A stretch of DNA of 64,000 nt from a virus: IMG/VR virus record IMGVR_UViG_3300042007_000202, positions 44,672-108,671 of that record. One strand, 5' to 3'. Below, piece after piece: positions 16,901 to 24,361 of the stretch (the stretch's first letter is position 1; each line of letters opens with the position of its first letter). Under the pieces are notes generated by a model, which saw nothing but the letters and a program-made list of their open reading frames with translations, did not search any database and was not told where the DNA came from. The translations under genes and the position numbers were made by a program.

Positions 16901-17572
16901 TCAGCCGGTGAACCACTCCAGGAGCTGGCCGCGCAGCCGCTCCTGCGCCTCGGCCTCGGTGGCGCCTTCGGCGCGGAGCTGAGTCACGGGGCACACGGCC
17001 ACGTACCCCCCGGCGCCCAGCCGCTCTCGCGTCTGCACCATCAGCTCCCGGCCCGGCTCGTGCCCGGCGTCGGGGAAGTATGTGGCGTGCACCCGGCGCA
17101 TGGCTTCGCTGAAGCGCTCGGCCAGCTCGTCAGCGGAGCTGGAGGAGTTGATGTAGCGGGCGGTGGCGTGGTCGCCCTGGATGGCGATGTACTCCACCCA
17201 ACGCAGGATGAACATGCGGAAGCGGCGGATCTGCCCGTCCCGGCCGGTCTCGGTCAGGCGGGTCATCTGCTGTAGCTCGGCGTCGAAGTGGCTCACGGTC
17301 TCCGGGCTGATCTCCGCTACGGCGTCCCGGAGGCAGCCGACGGAGCGGGTGAGCGGGACGTAGGTCTGCTCTCGGCCCTCGCTGTGGTCCACGGAGACGG
17401 GGACCACAGCGAAGGACTCGGCCACGGCAGCGCCGGGGTTGTCGCGGAGGCGGCCGATGGCGTCGGCCAGCTCGTCGAACACCTGGGGCGGCAGGCCCTT
17501 GATCTGCTCCATGGCCTCGTCGCTGATGACGACTTCGTAGGGGGCCTCGGAGGCGGTGGGTGGCTCGGTCAT
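16901..17572 (-). CDS. RelE/ParE-fold-like N-terminus fused to unknown domain
   Basis: The protein has 223 residues. Residues ~11-60 (YEVVISDEAMEQIKGLPPQVFDELADAIGRLRDNP) resemble the opening helix-turn-helix pair of ParE/RelE-type toxins. The following ~150 residues are acidic and helical with no known motif. No antitoxin gene is adjacent and the usual C-terminal basic catalytic residues are not obvious, so this may be a domesticated or unrelated fold. The 228-base gap upstream (16673-16900) holds only a 12-bp palindrome copy. Confidence 0.5.
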   Translation of the reverse strand: MTEPPTASEAPYEVVISDEAMEQIKGLPPQVFDELADAIGRLRDNPGAAVAESFAVVPVSVDHSEGREQTYVPLTRSVGCLRDAVAEISPETVSHFDAELQQMTRLTETGRDGQIRRFRMFILRWVEYIAIQGDHATARYINSSSSADELAERFSEAMRRVHATYFPDAGHEPGRELMVQTRERLGAGGYVAVCPVTQLRAEGATEAEAQERLRGQLLEWFTG

Positions 17573-17612
17573 ACCCGGAGAGTACCTGTGGGAGATGGCG
17601 GAGGGGCTGACC

Positions 17613-17891
17613 TCAACCGAACAGCGTGGGCTGCTGGTAAGGGCTTGCTGCGGGGGTGGTGGGGCCGGGGGTGCCGGGCAGGCGCGGGAGGCCCTTGATG
17701 GGGTGCAGGGAGCCGGGGCACAGGGTGTAGGCGTCGCCGGTGGGGGCCCGGTGCCGGGCCAGTAGGCCGGTCCTCATGTGCTCGGCTGGCCACCTCTTGC
17801 ACGACTTCTCGGGGCAGAGGTAGCGGTCGGGGGCCGCCGCCGCCCGTTTTCCTGAGCTGGCGGGGCCCCCCGGGGTGGGGGGTTGGGTCAT
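17613..17891 (-). CDS. Small zinc-finger-like protein
   Basis: The protein has 92 residues from ATG at 17891. It contains YLCPEKSCKRWPAEHMRTGLLARH, a CxxxxC...H...H arrangement likely to bind zinc, and a Pro-rich tail. There is no ribosome site; a TAGCCT -10 box a few bases upstream would give a leaderless message. It lies ten bases downstream of the gene at 17902. Function unknown. Confidence 0.5.
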   Translation of the reverse strand: MTQPPTPGGPASSGKRAAAAPDRYLCPEKSCKRWPAEHMRTGLLARHRAPTGDAYTLCPGSLHPIKGLPRLPGTPGPTTPAASPYQQPTLFG

Positions 17892-17901
17892 GCAGGTGAG
17901 G

Positions 17902-18144
17902 CTAGTTGGCGATCCGTAGTGCCGGGCGGGCGGGCGGCCGGGCGGGCGGGCGGCCGGGCATCTCGGCTCCGAGGGCGCGCCCGGCTGCCAGGAGCTTGTC
18001 CGCTGCATCCCGGACCAGGCAGCGGACCTCGAAGTGCCCGCCGGAGTGGAGATCCTTGAGGAGTTCGCGCAGATCAGCCTCTTGGGCCATCACTGCTTCG
18101 CGGATCTGGACAGGGTCCGGAGGTGGCAAGAAGTCGTTGTCCAT
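17902..18144 (-). CDS. Small helical protein ending in (GGSC)n-encoded tail
   Basis: The protein has 80 residues. The body is helical (IREAVMAQEADLRELLKDLHSGGHFEVRCLVRDAADKLLAAG). The last ~20 residues, PGRPPARPPARPALRIAN, are read from a (GGSC)n element (17921-17959), so the element has become its C-terminus. The ATG lies right after TAATGT, a probable -10 box, suggesting a leaderless message. Function unknown. Confidence 0.5.
   Translation of the reverse strand: MDNDFLPPPDPVQIREAVMAQEADLRELLKDLHSGGHFEVRCLVRDAADKLLAAGRALGAEMPGRPPARPPARPALRIAN
17921..17959. repeat. (GGSC)n element at 3' end of small gene
   Basis: A 39-base GC-only run of GGGC and GGCC words encodes the Arg/Pro/Ala tail of the protein at 17902. 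Confidence 0.8.
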
Positions 18145-18590
18145 TCAGTCACATTAGCGACGAAGTGACTACGGAGTGGAAGCGTTTGTACAAGTCGCCT
18201 GTGAGGGTTTCCTGCGCGAGGTGTGCACTTGCCCCCGGCATCGGATGATCGCGTTCCGGTTTAGGGCGTGCCGCAGGTGACACGTGCCTGCCTGGGCTCG
18301 GAGGAAACGTGCCTGGCCCCTCCCCCGGGCTGAGCGCGAGGGAGGGGCCAGGTGTTCGGGGGGCCACCCCTGTGGTGCGGAAGAGGCGGGGTGGCCCCCG
18401 GCGCCCGCAGCGGCACGGGTGCCCGTCCCGGCGTGCGCGTCTGAGGTCGGCAAAGGAGGGTGCCGCAGCGCAGGCCGGGGAGGTTCCTGGGCCGCGCCCC
18501 CGCTTGTGCTGGAGGGCGGGGGCGCGGTGGGTGCACACGACCGACAGAGGCTGTCCTGGGGAGGTAGCGCGCCCATCCCGTGCACCGCGT
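18145..18590 (-). ncRNA. Structured non-coding stretch below a dyad-family promoter
   Basis: There is no convincing gene in 18145-18726, although open frames exist. Below the minus-strand promoter at 18594-18625 the sequence holds three strong hairpins: 18494-18525 (10-bp arms), 18359-18399 (12-bp arms GGGGGCCACCCC) and 18312-18352 (13-bp arms CCTGGCCCCTCCC). They could be a structured small RNA, serial terminators, or a leader. The ncRNA call is inference. Confidence 0.35.
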
Positions 18591-18593
18591 ACA

Positions 18594-18625
18594 TGAAGTT
18601 AGCACACGCGCACGCTGTGTGCATG
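18594..18625 (-). promoter_or_regulatory. Promoter of the dyad family, no upstream gene
   Basis: The -35 box ATGCAC (18619-18624) and -10 box TAACTT (18596-18601) are 17 bp apart on the minus strand. Flanking dyad arms are weak. No clear coding start follows for ~450 bases. Confidence 0.55.
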
Positions 18626-18726
18626 GGGTAGGGCGGCCCCTTCTCTTGCGGGTGGTGTGGGGGCGCCGCCGCCCCGGGCCCGTAAGCGGCCCGGGGGGCG
18701 GACATGGGGTTTGCGTACGCGCGCCG

Positions 18727-20304
18727 TTACCGCCCGCCGCCTGGCAGTCCCGGCCCGCTGCGCCCGAGCGGGATCGAGCCGAACCCGCCGCGCTGCCCTG
18801 CCTGCTGGGCGGCCTGGGCGATGCTGACCTGGGAGGCGTTGCCGATGTGCTGGCTGGCGCCGGGGATCTTGAGCAGTCCGTAGGCGAGGTACGTGCTGGC
18901 GTCGATGCGGCCCGGCGAGTCGGTGTGGTCCGGCTGCCACGTGGCCCACTCCTCCTCCATCTCCGGCAGGTACGCCGTGGTGCGGATCCGGTCCTCCAGC
19001 CACTGCTGGGCGATGGGCTCCGCCCGCAGGTGCTTCCCCGTCTTCGCGGTGACGGGCTGGATGTACGGCTTGAGGGCGCCCTTGGGGATGGCGCCTTCCT
19101 TCTGGAGGGCTTCCCACGCGGTGGCGATGGCCAGGTTGACCATGTCGCCTCCGTAGTTGCGTTCTACGAGGATGACCGTCGCGCCGATCTCGAACGCCAG
19201 CAGGCATGCCCGCCGCGACCACTGCGCGGACGAGCACGGGCGGGAGCGGTCGTGGGTGATGTAGAGCCGCTGGTCTGTGCCCCGGAACCCGCCGATGATC
19301 CCGGCGACGTCCCGGCCGCCGCCGGACGGGTCGACCGCGACGGCGATCCGCTCGGGCTGGGGGACGGCGGGGTGGCCGTGCAGGCGGCGCTGGTCGGCGA
19401 GCTGGTCGCGGGTGATGAGTGCGCCCTCAGCCGGTTGGGGGTCGCCCTGGTAGAGGGCGCCCCAGTCGCGCGGGGTGGATGTGGAGCGCTTGTCGGCCCA
19501 GTGGGCGCTGAGGGCTTCGGTGTCCTCGTCGGGGAGGGCGGGGTGGGTGAGGGGGTCGCCCGGCTGGCGGCCGAGCGGGTCGTCCGGGCTGACGGCCACG
19601 GCCGGGAGGTGGATGACGCGCCACCGGCCGCCGGTGTCGGTGGTGCCTTCGTGGCGGAGGACCCGCCCGGCGAGGTCGTCTTCGTGCCAGCGGGTCATCA
19701 CCAGCACGATCGGCACCCCGGGGCGCAGGCGGGACAGGAAGACGCTGCTCCACCACTCCCAGACGTGGTTGCGCATCCTCAGGCTGTCGGCGTCGCGACG
19801 GTCCTTGTGGGGGTCGTCGACGATGCCCACACCGGTGATGGGGAAGCCCGTGAGGGAGCCGCCCACGCCGGTAGCGCGGACGCCGCCGCCGGAGGTGACG
19901 GACCAGTCGTAGACGTTGGACTCGCCGCGCTGGAGGTGCAAGCCGTAGGCGGCGCCGCGCTCGATGACGTGGCGGCGGACCGCGCGGGACTTCTTGATGG
20001 CCAGGGACGCGGCGTAGGAGGCGATCGCGTTACGCGAGGTGGGGTGGCGGGTGAGCCACCAGAACGGCAACAGCTCGGACACCAGTGTCGACTTGCCGAC
20101 CTGCGGGGGGGTGGCCAGCAGGAGCCGGTCGTAGTCCTTGCCGAGGCGGGTGAGTTCGCCGCCGATGAGGCGGGTGTGGGCCCGCGCCATGAAGCCGGGC
20201 GGGTCGAGGTAGCGGCCCATGGCGGCCGGGTTGGTCAGGGCGGCCAGCCGCTTGGCCTCGGCGCGGGTGTCGGCTGACGTGAGGTCAGCGAAGGTCGTGC
20301 TCAC
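18727..20304 (-). CDS. terL: Terminase large subunit
   Basis: The protein has 525 residues from GTG at 20304; an ATG four codons upstream is alternative. It has a Walker A variant LLLATPPQVGKST near residue 62-73, a Walker B segment GVGIVDDPHKD near 159-168, the MTRWHEDDLAG motif typical of phage terminases, and a C-terminal RNase H-like nuclease with VAVDPSGGG and IDASTYLAYGLL. The enzyme powers genome packaging and cuts concatemers. The small subunit is coded ~700 bases upstream and the portal lies ~4 kb downstream, with small genes inserted between. Confidence 0.92.
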   Translation of the reverse strand: MSTTFADLTSADTRAEAKRLAALTNPAAMGRYLDPPGFMARAHTRLIGGELTRLGKDYDRLLLATPPQVGKSTLVSELLPFWWLTRHPTSRNAIASYAASLAIKKSRAVRRHVIERGAAYGLHLQRGESNVYDWSVTSGGGVRATGVGGSLTGFPITGVGIVDDPHKDRRDADSLRMRNHVWEWWSSVFLSRLRPGVPIVLVMTRWHEDDLAGRVLRHEGTTDTGGRWRVIHLPAVAVSPDDPLGRQPGDPLTHPALPDEDTEALSAHWADKRSTSTPRDWGALYQGDPQPAEGALITRDQLADQRRLHGHPAVPQPERIAVAVDPSGGGRDVAGIIGGFRGTDQRLYITHDRSRPCSSAQWSRRACLLAFEIGATVILVERNYGGDMVNLAIATAWEALQKEGAIPKGALKPYIQPVTAKTGKHLRAEPIAQQWLEDRIRTTAYLPEMEEEWATWQPDHTDSPGRIDASTYLAYGLLKIPGASQHIGNASQVSIAQAAQQAGQRGGFGSIPLGRSGPGLPGGGR

Positions 20305-20347
20305 CCCGCCCCCCATCCACGCAGATGGGGGGCGGGGGAGCCATGGC

Positions 20348-20608
20348 TCAGTCCCCCAGGTACAGCGAGAGACTGAAGACGCCGTACAGGCTGGCGATGT
20401 GCGTCAGCAGCGGCGCCAGGGCCTCCTTGGTCGGGTGTTCGACGCCCAGGGCGGGCGCGCCGTTGCTCATCTCGGTTCGGTAGATCTGCGCGGATGAGGC
20501 TTCGGTGGCCCTGGCCAGGGCTGCCTCCGTCTCGGCCAGGCACTTGTCCCGCTCGTCGGCGCGGGCGAACGCCGCGATCAGCGTCCAGGGGCGGGTGGGT
20601 TGGGTCAT
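20348..20608 (-). CDS. Small hypothetical protein
   Basis: The protein has 86 residues; the ATG at 20608 follows GGAGGAGACC. It is an alpha/beta sequence (WTLIAAFARADERDKCLAETEAALARATEASSAQIY) with a hydrophobic C-terminus. It has its own dyad-family promoter and ends just before the terminase start. A 12-bp palindrome copy (20484-20495) lies inside it. No family was recognised. Confidence 0.6.
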   Translation of the reverse strand: MTQPTRPWTLIAAFARADERDKCLAETEAALARATEASSAQIYRTEMSNGAPALGVEHPTKEALAPLLTHIASLYGVFSLSLYLGD

Positions 20609-20629
20609 GGGTGGTCTCCTCCGCATTGG

Positions 20630-20660
20630 GGAGACACGAGGTTAGCGTACGCAGCGCGCG
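20630..20660 (-). promoter_or_regulatory. Dyad promoter with upstream arm replaced by (GGSC)n
   Basis: The -10 box TAACCT (20639-20644) is followed by the arm TCGTGTCTC. The expected TTGCAT and upstream arm are missing; a (GGSC)n element (20665-20699) begins there instead. The promoter may be weakened. Confidence 0.5.
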
Positions 20661-20664
20661 TCCA

Positions 20665-20699
20665 CCCGGCCGCCCGCCCGGCCGGGCGGGCGGCCGGGT
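20665..20699. repeat. (GGSC)n element, intergenic
   Basis: A GC-only palindromic run between the genes at 20348 and 20708. It abuts the truncated dyad promoter and could terminate the upstream transcript. Confidence 0.75.
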
Positions 20700-20707
20700 G
20701 TCGGCGT

Positions 20708-20950
20708 CTAGTACTCGCCCGGACTGCCGCTGTCCGTGACCAGCGTTACCCGTGCCGAGGTGAAGTCCAGGGCCCACTTGCCGAGCGAGGCCAGCGGGGC
20801 GCGCTCCACGGAGCGCACCACCAGTTGCTGGTCGTTGGGGTACTTGGTGACGCGGACGCCGGGGGTGGCGGTCTCGGGTCGGCTGTCGATGCCGGTCAGG
20901 GCCTGCTGCGCCTGGGCGGCGTCGGGCAGCCTGATGATCAGCTCCCACAT
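20708..20950 (-). CDS. Small hypothetical protein
   Basis: The protein has 80 residues; the ATG follows AGGAAAGG. It is strand-rich with LIIRLPDAAQAQQALTGI, a ferredoxin-like beginning, and ends SPGEY. It lies between the two terminase genes. No family was recognised. Confidence 0.55.
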   Translation of the reverse strand: MWELIIRLPDAAQAQQALTGIDSRPETATPGVRVTKYPNDQQLVVRSVERAPLASLGKWALDFTSARVTLVTDSGSPGEY

Positions 20951-20995
20951 GGGGGGTTTCCTTTCCTGGGGGTTGGGGGGTGCGCGTCATCGCGT

Positions 20996-21598
20996 TCAGT
21001 CCGGGAGGTCGAGCACGTCGTAGGGGTCGATCTGCCCGCTGGTGGCGTGCTTGCGGGCCAGGTGCATGATCGCCTCGTCCAGCTCGGCGCGGAGGGCGTT
21101 GTCGTCCGGGGGGACGTGGGAGAAGCGGACGGGGCCGCCGGAGCGGCCGGTGACGGCCACGTTCTGGTCGGGTTCCCCGAGCGCGAAGCGGATGAGCTTG
21201 CTGTAGGCGTCGGCCACGCGCACGGTCTCCGTGGCGTTGAGGTTCTGTCCGACCAGCGAGGTGATCGCTTCGGTGGCCTTCTCGTGGAAGGCGGCGGCCA
21301 GCTTCAGGTGGTCCTGGACCATCCGGCGCTGGCGCTCCATGATCGCCGCCACCCACTGGTCGTCCATGTGCCGGTCGAAGGCTTCGGCGCGGACGGTCCA
21401 GCGGAAGGTGTGGCTGTACTGCTGGGCGGTGCGGTGGGTGACGTTCAACCTTTCCGCGACCCGCTTCAAGGTTCGGGTGCGGCCCAGGTCGCGGTAGACG
21501 GTGAACTGGCCCCAGCGCTTGACGCTCTCTCCGGGCTGGCGGTCCCAGGGGTCGCGGCCGTCTTCGGCGAGCGTGATGGGCTCGCGCGGGGTGGGCAT
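20996..21598 (-). CDS. terS: Terminase small subunit
   Basis: The protein has 200 residues. The N-terminus (WDRQPGESVKRWGQFTVYRDLG...TLKRVAERLNVTHRTAQQYSHTFRWTVRAEAFDRH) is the DNA-recognition helix-turn-helix pattern of the small terminase subunits I know from actinophages, followed by a helical oligomerisation region. It would bind the packaging start site and recruit the large subunit. Its start overlaps the previous stop by one base (TGATG), linking packaging to the upstream modification operon. Confidence 0.75.
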   Translation of the reverse strand: MPTPREPITLAEDGRDPWDRQPGESVKRWGQFTVYRDLGRTRTLKRVAERLNVTHRTAQQYSHTFRWTVRAEAFDRHMDDQWVAAIMERQRRMVQDHLKLAAAFHEKATEAITSLVGQNLNATETVRVADAYSKLIRFALGEPDQNVAVTGRSGGPVRFSHVPPDDNALRAELDEAIMHLARKHATSGQIDPYDVLDLPD

Positions 21599-22104
21599 CA
21601 GGTCCTCTTCTCATCCGCGTGGATGGGGGGCGTGGGGTCCGCGAAGAAGCCCTTGCACACCTGGGCGGGCAGGTGCTGGGGGTCGGGGTTGTGGGGCATG
21701 TGGCAGCGTTCGCAGCGGGGGTGGGGGCTGGTGGCGGCGTCGGCGGGCGGGCTGTGCGGCATCACCTGGGGGGAGGGTCCGCGTCCGTCGGCGCAGACCC
21801 GGCAGAACGGCATCATGGCGTGGTTGTAGTAGGTGATCTTGGCGGAGCCGCACTGGACGCACCGGGCGGTGGCGTGCTCGGGGACGGTGGGGTCGGTGCG
21901 GTCCAGGGTGTTGTGGGCGAGGCGGACGGCCGTGGTGACGGCTTCCTGGAGGGGGGTGACGGGTGGGGGGCTGCCGTCGCCGGGGCCGGTGAGGAGGTGG
22001 GTGGCCTGGGCCTGGCAGGCGAGGTAGTTCCCGACGTGGATGAGGGTGGCCAGGGCGTGTTCCAGGGTGGTGCGGGCTTCGGTGAGGTCGTCGGTGCGGG
22101 TCAC
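21598..22104 (-). CDS. Zinc-ribbon protein of modification operon
   Basis: The protein has 168 residues from GTG at 22104, overlapping the dioxygenase stop (GTGA). The N-terminal ~75 residues are helical. The C-terminal part has two Cys pairs each in CVQC...CRVC and CERC..., forming at least one zinc ribbon. Tight coupling to the TET-like gene upstream and the small terminase downstream suggests a DNA-related accessory role. The last residues PIHADEKRT come from a 12-bp palindrome (21613-21624). Confidence 0.6.
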   Translation of the reverse strand: MTRTDDLTEARTTLEHALATLIHVGNYLACQAQATHLLTGPGDGSPPPVTPLQEAVTTAVRLAHNTLDRTDPTVPEHATARCVQCGSAKITYYNHAMMPFCRVCADGRGPSPQVMPHSPPADAATSPHPRCERCHMPHNPDPQHLPAQVCKGFFADPTPPIHADEKRT

Positions 22105-23042
22105 GCGCCCACCTCCTGGGGGGTGTCGGCGGCGTCCATCTGGGCGGCGAGCCGCTTGCGGTTGCGGGCTTCGACGCTGTTCACAGCCTTGGCGGCCTCC
22201 TCGCTGTAGCTGCCGCACTTGATCATGTTGGCGCGGAAGTAGCTGACCACGCTGATGCGTTCGGCTCCGCACCGCTCGCACATGCCGTTGCGGCGCTCGC
22301 CGCACTCGCAGAAGATCGCCGTGTTGCCGTGGTACTCGTGGGCGTCGATCAGGGCCAGGTCGCCGTGCTGCATGTCCAGCGCCACCCGGTACTTGGGGAA
22401 GACGAGCTGGCCGCCGGTGTAGGAGCCCTTGCGGAGGCAGGCCAGGGTGGAGAACCCGGCCTCCAGGTCGCCCGCGTCCAGGTGGGTGCCGGTGGGGTAG
22501 GTGTTGTTGACCGTGACCGTGCTGAAGGGTGTGCCGGGCACGACCCACTCGGGGTAGGTCTTGTTCACCTCGGCCATCTGCACGGCGTACCGGTCGGGCA
22601 GGCGGGCCTCGAAGTGCCGCGCGATGGCCTGGAGGAAGGGGCGTAGCGTCTCCCACTGGGGCAGGTTCGCGCCGGTCCACGCGGTCAGGCGGCAGTACTT
22701 CTGGTGTCCGGCGGAGTCGAACGCGCCGATGATGGCGGAGGGGACGGGCAGGGCGCGGGACTTGTTGCCGGAGCCGGACTTGACCCTCCTTGACCCCGAG
22801 GCTGCTCCACGGTTCTCGGTCTTGGCGGACTTCAGGGCGTGCAGGGTCTCGTAGACGCCGGGGAGTTCGGCTTCCTTGAGGAGCGCGCCGGGCAGGTACA
22901 CCACGAGCGGGTGGCCGTTGGGCTTGAGGAGCTTGGCCGGGCCGGTGAGGAGGGCGTTGAAGTCTTCCTGGCCGAGGATCTTGCCGATCTTGGACTCCAG
23001 CTCGGCTGTGGGGATGCGGGTGCGCAGGCGGGCTTCAATCAC
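22101..23042 (-). CDS. TET/JBP-type 2-oxoglutarate and iron dependent dioxygenase
   Basis: The protein has 313 residues from GTG at 23042, behind GGGGGAGA. The double-stranded beta-helix core shows HxD (H187, D189 in GTHLDAGD), GGQLVFP near 211, GDLALIDAHEYHGNT with distal His ~238 for iron, and a later SYFR arginine (~270) for 2-oxoglutarate. This set is typical of phage TET/JBP enzymes, which oxidise methyl groups on bases (5-methylcytosine in the characterised phage cases). Two CxC/CxxC pairs (245, 247, 255, 258) form a likely zinc insert. A TET-associated glycosyltransferase follows in the operon order. The base acted on is not proven here, and no cytosine methyltransferase is visible in the window. 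Confidence 0.75.
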   Translation of the reverse strand: MIEARLRTRIPTAELESKIGKILGQEDFNALLTGPAKLLKPNGHPLVVYLPGALLKEAELPGVYETLHALKSAKTENRGAASGSRRVKSGSGNKSRALPVPSAIIGAFDSAGHQKYCRLTAWTGANLPQWETLRPFLQAIARHFEARLPDRYAVQMAEVNKTYPEWVVPGTPFSTVTVNNTYPTGTHLDAGDLEAGFSTLACLRKGSYTGGQLVFPKYRVALDMQHGDLALIDAHEYHGNTAIFCECGERRNGMCERCGAERISVVSYFRANMIKCGSYSEEAAKAVNSVEARNRKRLAAQMDAADTPQEVGA

Positions 23043-23838
23043 GGCTCTCCCCCTTCTGAGCGGCGGCGTGGTGGCGCTGGGGCTTGGGGATGAAGGACAG
23101 TTCGCCGGGCCGCTTGGGGTGGGGGCGCAGGTACTGGGGCCAGCGTTCGGTGAGGCGGTTGACGAGGCCCATCTCGGCGCCGGGGGTGCGGTTGGCGACG
23201 GCTCCGCCCCGGTTGCTGTAGTGCTGGTATCCGGCGACGTACATGTCCAGGCGGGCCACCTTCCCGTAGGTGTCCAGGTGGGCGCAGGTGTAGTCGTAGT
23301 CCTCCTTGAAGGGGAGGGTCTGGTCCCAGCGGGGTTCGGCCGTGTCGGCGGCGCACAGGGAGCCGATGATGAAGCCGTAGTCCAGGGTCCGGCCGCGCGC
23401 GAAGTAGGCGTTGTCGGTGGGTGGTACGCCGACCAGGTGCACGCTGCCGTTGAGGGCGGCGAGCATGGCGTTGCGGAGCTGGATCCAGGGGACGGGGCGG
23501 CCCTTGGGGTGGGAGTCGGTGACGTGCTTGAAGCCCTTGGCGTCGTCGTCGGTCTGGATGCACACGGCTCCGGCTTCAACCGCGTGGATCAGGGCCGCGT
23601 TGCGGGCGGCCGCAAGGGCGAACTCGCCCTGGCCGGGGTCGCGTACGGCGAGGACGGCGTCGGCTCCGGCGGCGGCGTAGTCGTGCCGCTCGTGCCACGG
23701 CACCACCCACGTGATCATGTCCGGGGCGAACAGGGCCTGCATGGCGGGGACGTTGCCGGGGCGTCCGGCGCTGATGCAGTACACGCCGAAGGAGCGGCCG
23801 TCCACGGACTGGTACACGGCGATGGCGGGGGTGCTCAC
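23035..23838 (-). CDS. TET-associated glycosyltransferase (TAGT-like)
   Basis: The protein has 267 residues from GTG at 23838, behind GGAGGACC. It shows the GT-A pattern of the TET-associated family: an opening SAGRPGN segment, AARNAALIHAVEAG (RN at ~79-80), the nucleotide-sugar metal motif TDDDAKGF (DDD ~97-99) and KEDYDYT near 178. It overlaps the dioxygenase start by eight bases. Known family members transfer sugars to hydroxymethylated bases in phage DNA. The pair therefore forms an oxidise-then-glycosylate module that would mask the genome from nucleases. Confidence 0.7.
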   Translation of the reverse strand: MSTPAIAVYQSVDGRSFGVYCISAGRPGNVPAMQALFAPDMITWVVPWHERHDYAAAGADAVLAVRDPGQGEFALAAARNAALIHAVEAGAVCIQTDDDAKGFKHVTDSHPKGRPVPWIQLRNAMLAALNGSVHLVGVPPTDNAYFARGRTLDYGFIIGSLCAADTAEPRWDQTLPFKEDYDYTCAHLDTYGKVARLDMYVAGYQHYSNRGGAVANRTPGAEMGLVNRLTERWPQYLRPHPKRPGELSFIPKPQRHHAAAQKGESRD

Positions 23839-24065
23839 GCGGTCCTCCGGCGGGGGGCGGGGCCGTACGGGCTGGCCCAGGCCGGGCGGTCGGGGCGGCG
23901 GCCGTTGAGGAGGGCCGCGTACCGCTGTAGGGCGCGGGCGGCGGCGCGGACGTGCTTGAGGATGGCGTCGATGGCGGCGTGCAGGCGCGCCTTCTGCTCG
24001 GGGGTGAAGCGGGGCACCTGGACGCGGGGGCGGGCGGGCGGCCGGGCGGCCGGGCGGGCGCTCAT
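23835..24065 (-). CDS. Small basic protein with (GGSC)n-encoded N-terminus
   Basis: The protein has 76 residues. It begins MSARPAARPPARP, read from a (GGSC)n element (24028-24060), followed by a helical, Arg/Ala-rich body (AAIDAILKHVRAAARALQRYAALL). It overlaps neighbours at both ends (ATGA and GTGA), so it is fully coupled inside the modification operon. DNA or RNA binding is plausible from charge. No family was recognised. Confidence 0.55.
   Translation of the reverse strand: MSARPAARPPARPRVQVPRFTPEQKARLHAAIDAILKHVRAAARALQRYAALLNGRRPDRPAWASPYGPAPRRRTA
24028..24060. repeat. (GGSC)n element at a gene start
   Basis: The GC-only run is translated as the N-terminal ARPAARPPARP of the protein at 23835; coupling to the upstream gene is kept. 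Confidence 0.8.
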
Positions 24066-24361
24066 GCGGGGTGTTCCTCCTTGAGGCGGTAGGTGACGGC
24101 GAACTCGCTGTCGGGGACGGGGTACAGGCGGCCCTTCCCGTCCATGACCAGGACGTCGCCGGGGGCGGCGTAGACCGTGCCGCAGCGGCTGACGAGGGGG
24201 ACGCACGGGCCGAGGCCGGGCATGTGCACGGGGTGCAGGACGCGGTTGAAGAATGTGCACGCTTCGGCCAGGTTGTCGCCGGTCCACACCATGGCCTGGA
24301 CCTTGGTGGGTCGGTGGACGTAGAGCCCGGCCGGGCGGGCGGCCGGGCGGCCGGGCGTCAC
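24062..24361 (-). CDS. Small phage protein of the VQAMVWTGDN type
   Basis: The protein has 99 residues from GTG at 24361. After an N-terminal TPGRPAARPAG read from a (GGSC)n element (24325-24357), it has VQAMVWTGDNLAEACTFF and APGDVLVMDGKGRLYPVPDSEFAVTY. This arrangement occurs in many phage hypothetical proteins of unknown role. It is translationally coupled to the exonuclease upstream (GTGA) and the small basic protein downstream (ATGA). Confidence 0.6.
   Translation of the reverse strand: MTPGRPAARPAGLYVHRPTKVQAMVWTGDNLAEACTFFNRVLHPVHMPGLGPCVPLVSRCGTVYAAPGDVLVMDGKGRLYPVPDSEFAVTYRLKEEHPA
24325..24357. repeat. (GGSC)n element at a gene start
   Basis: The GC-only run encodes the N-terminal GRPAARPAG of the protein at 24062, directly after its GTG start. 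Confidence 0.8.

Noticed and set aside
18169-18705. 178-codon minus-strand open frame between terminase and the gene at 17902
   Set aside because: It crosses the promoter, is Pro/Ala/Ser low-complexity and folds into terminator-like hairpins; no ribosome site precedes its internal ATGs.
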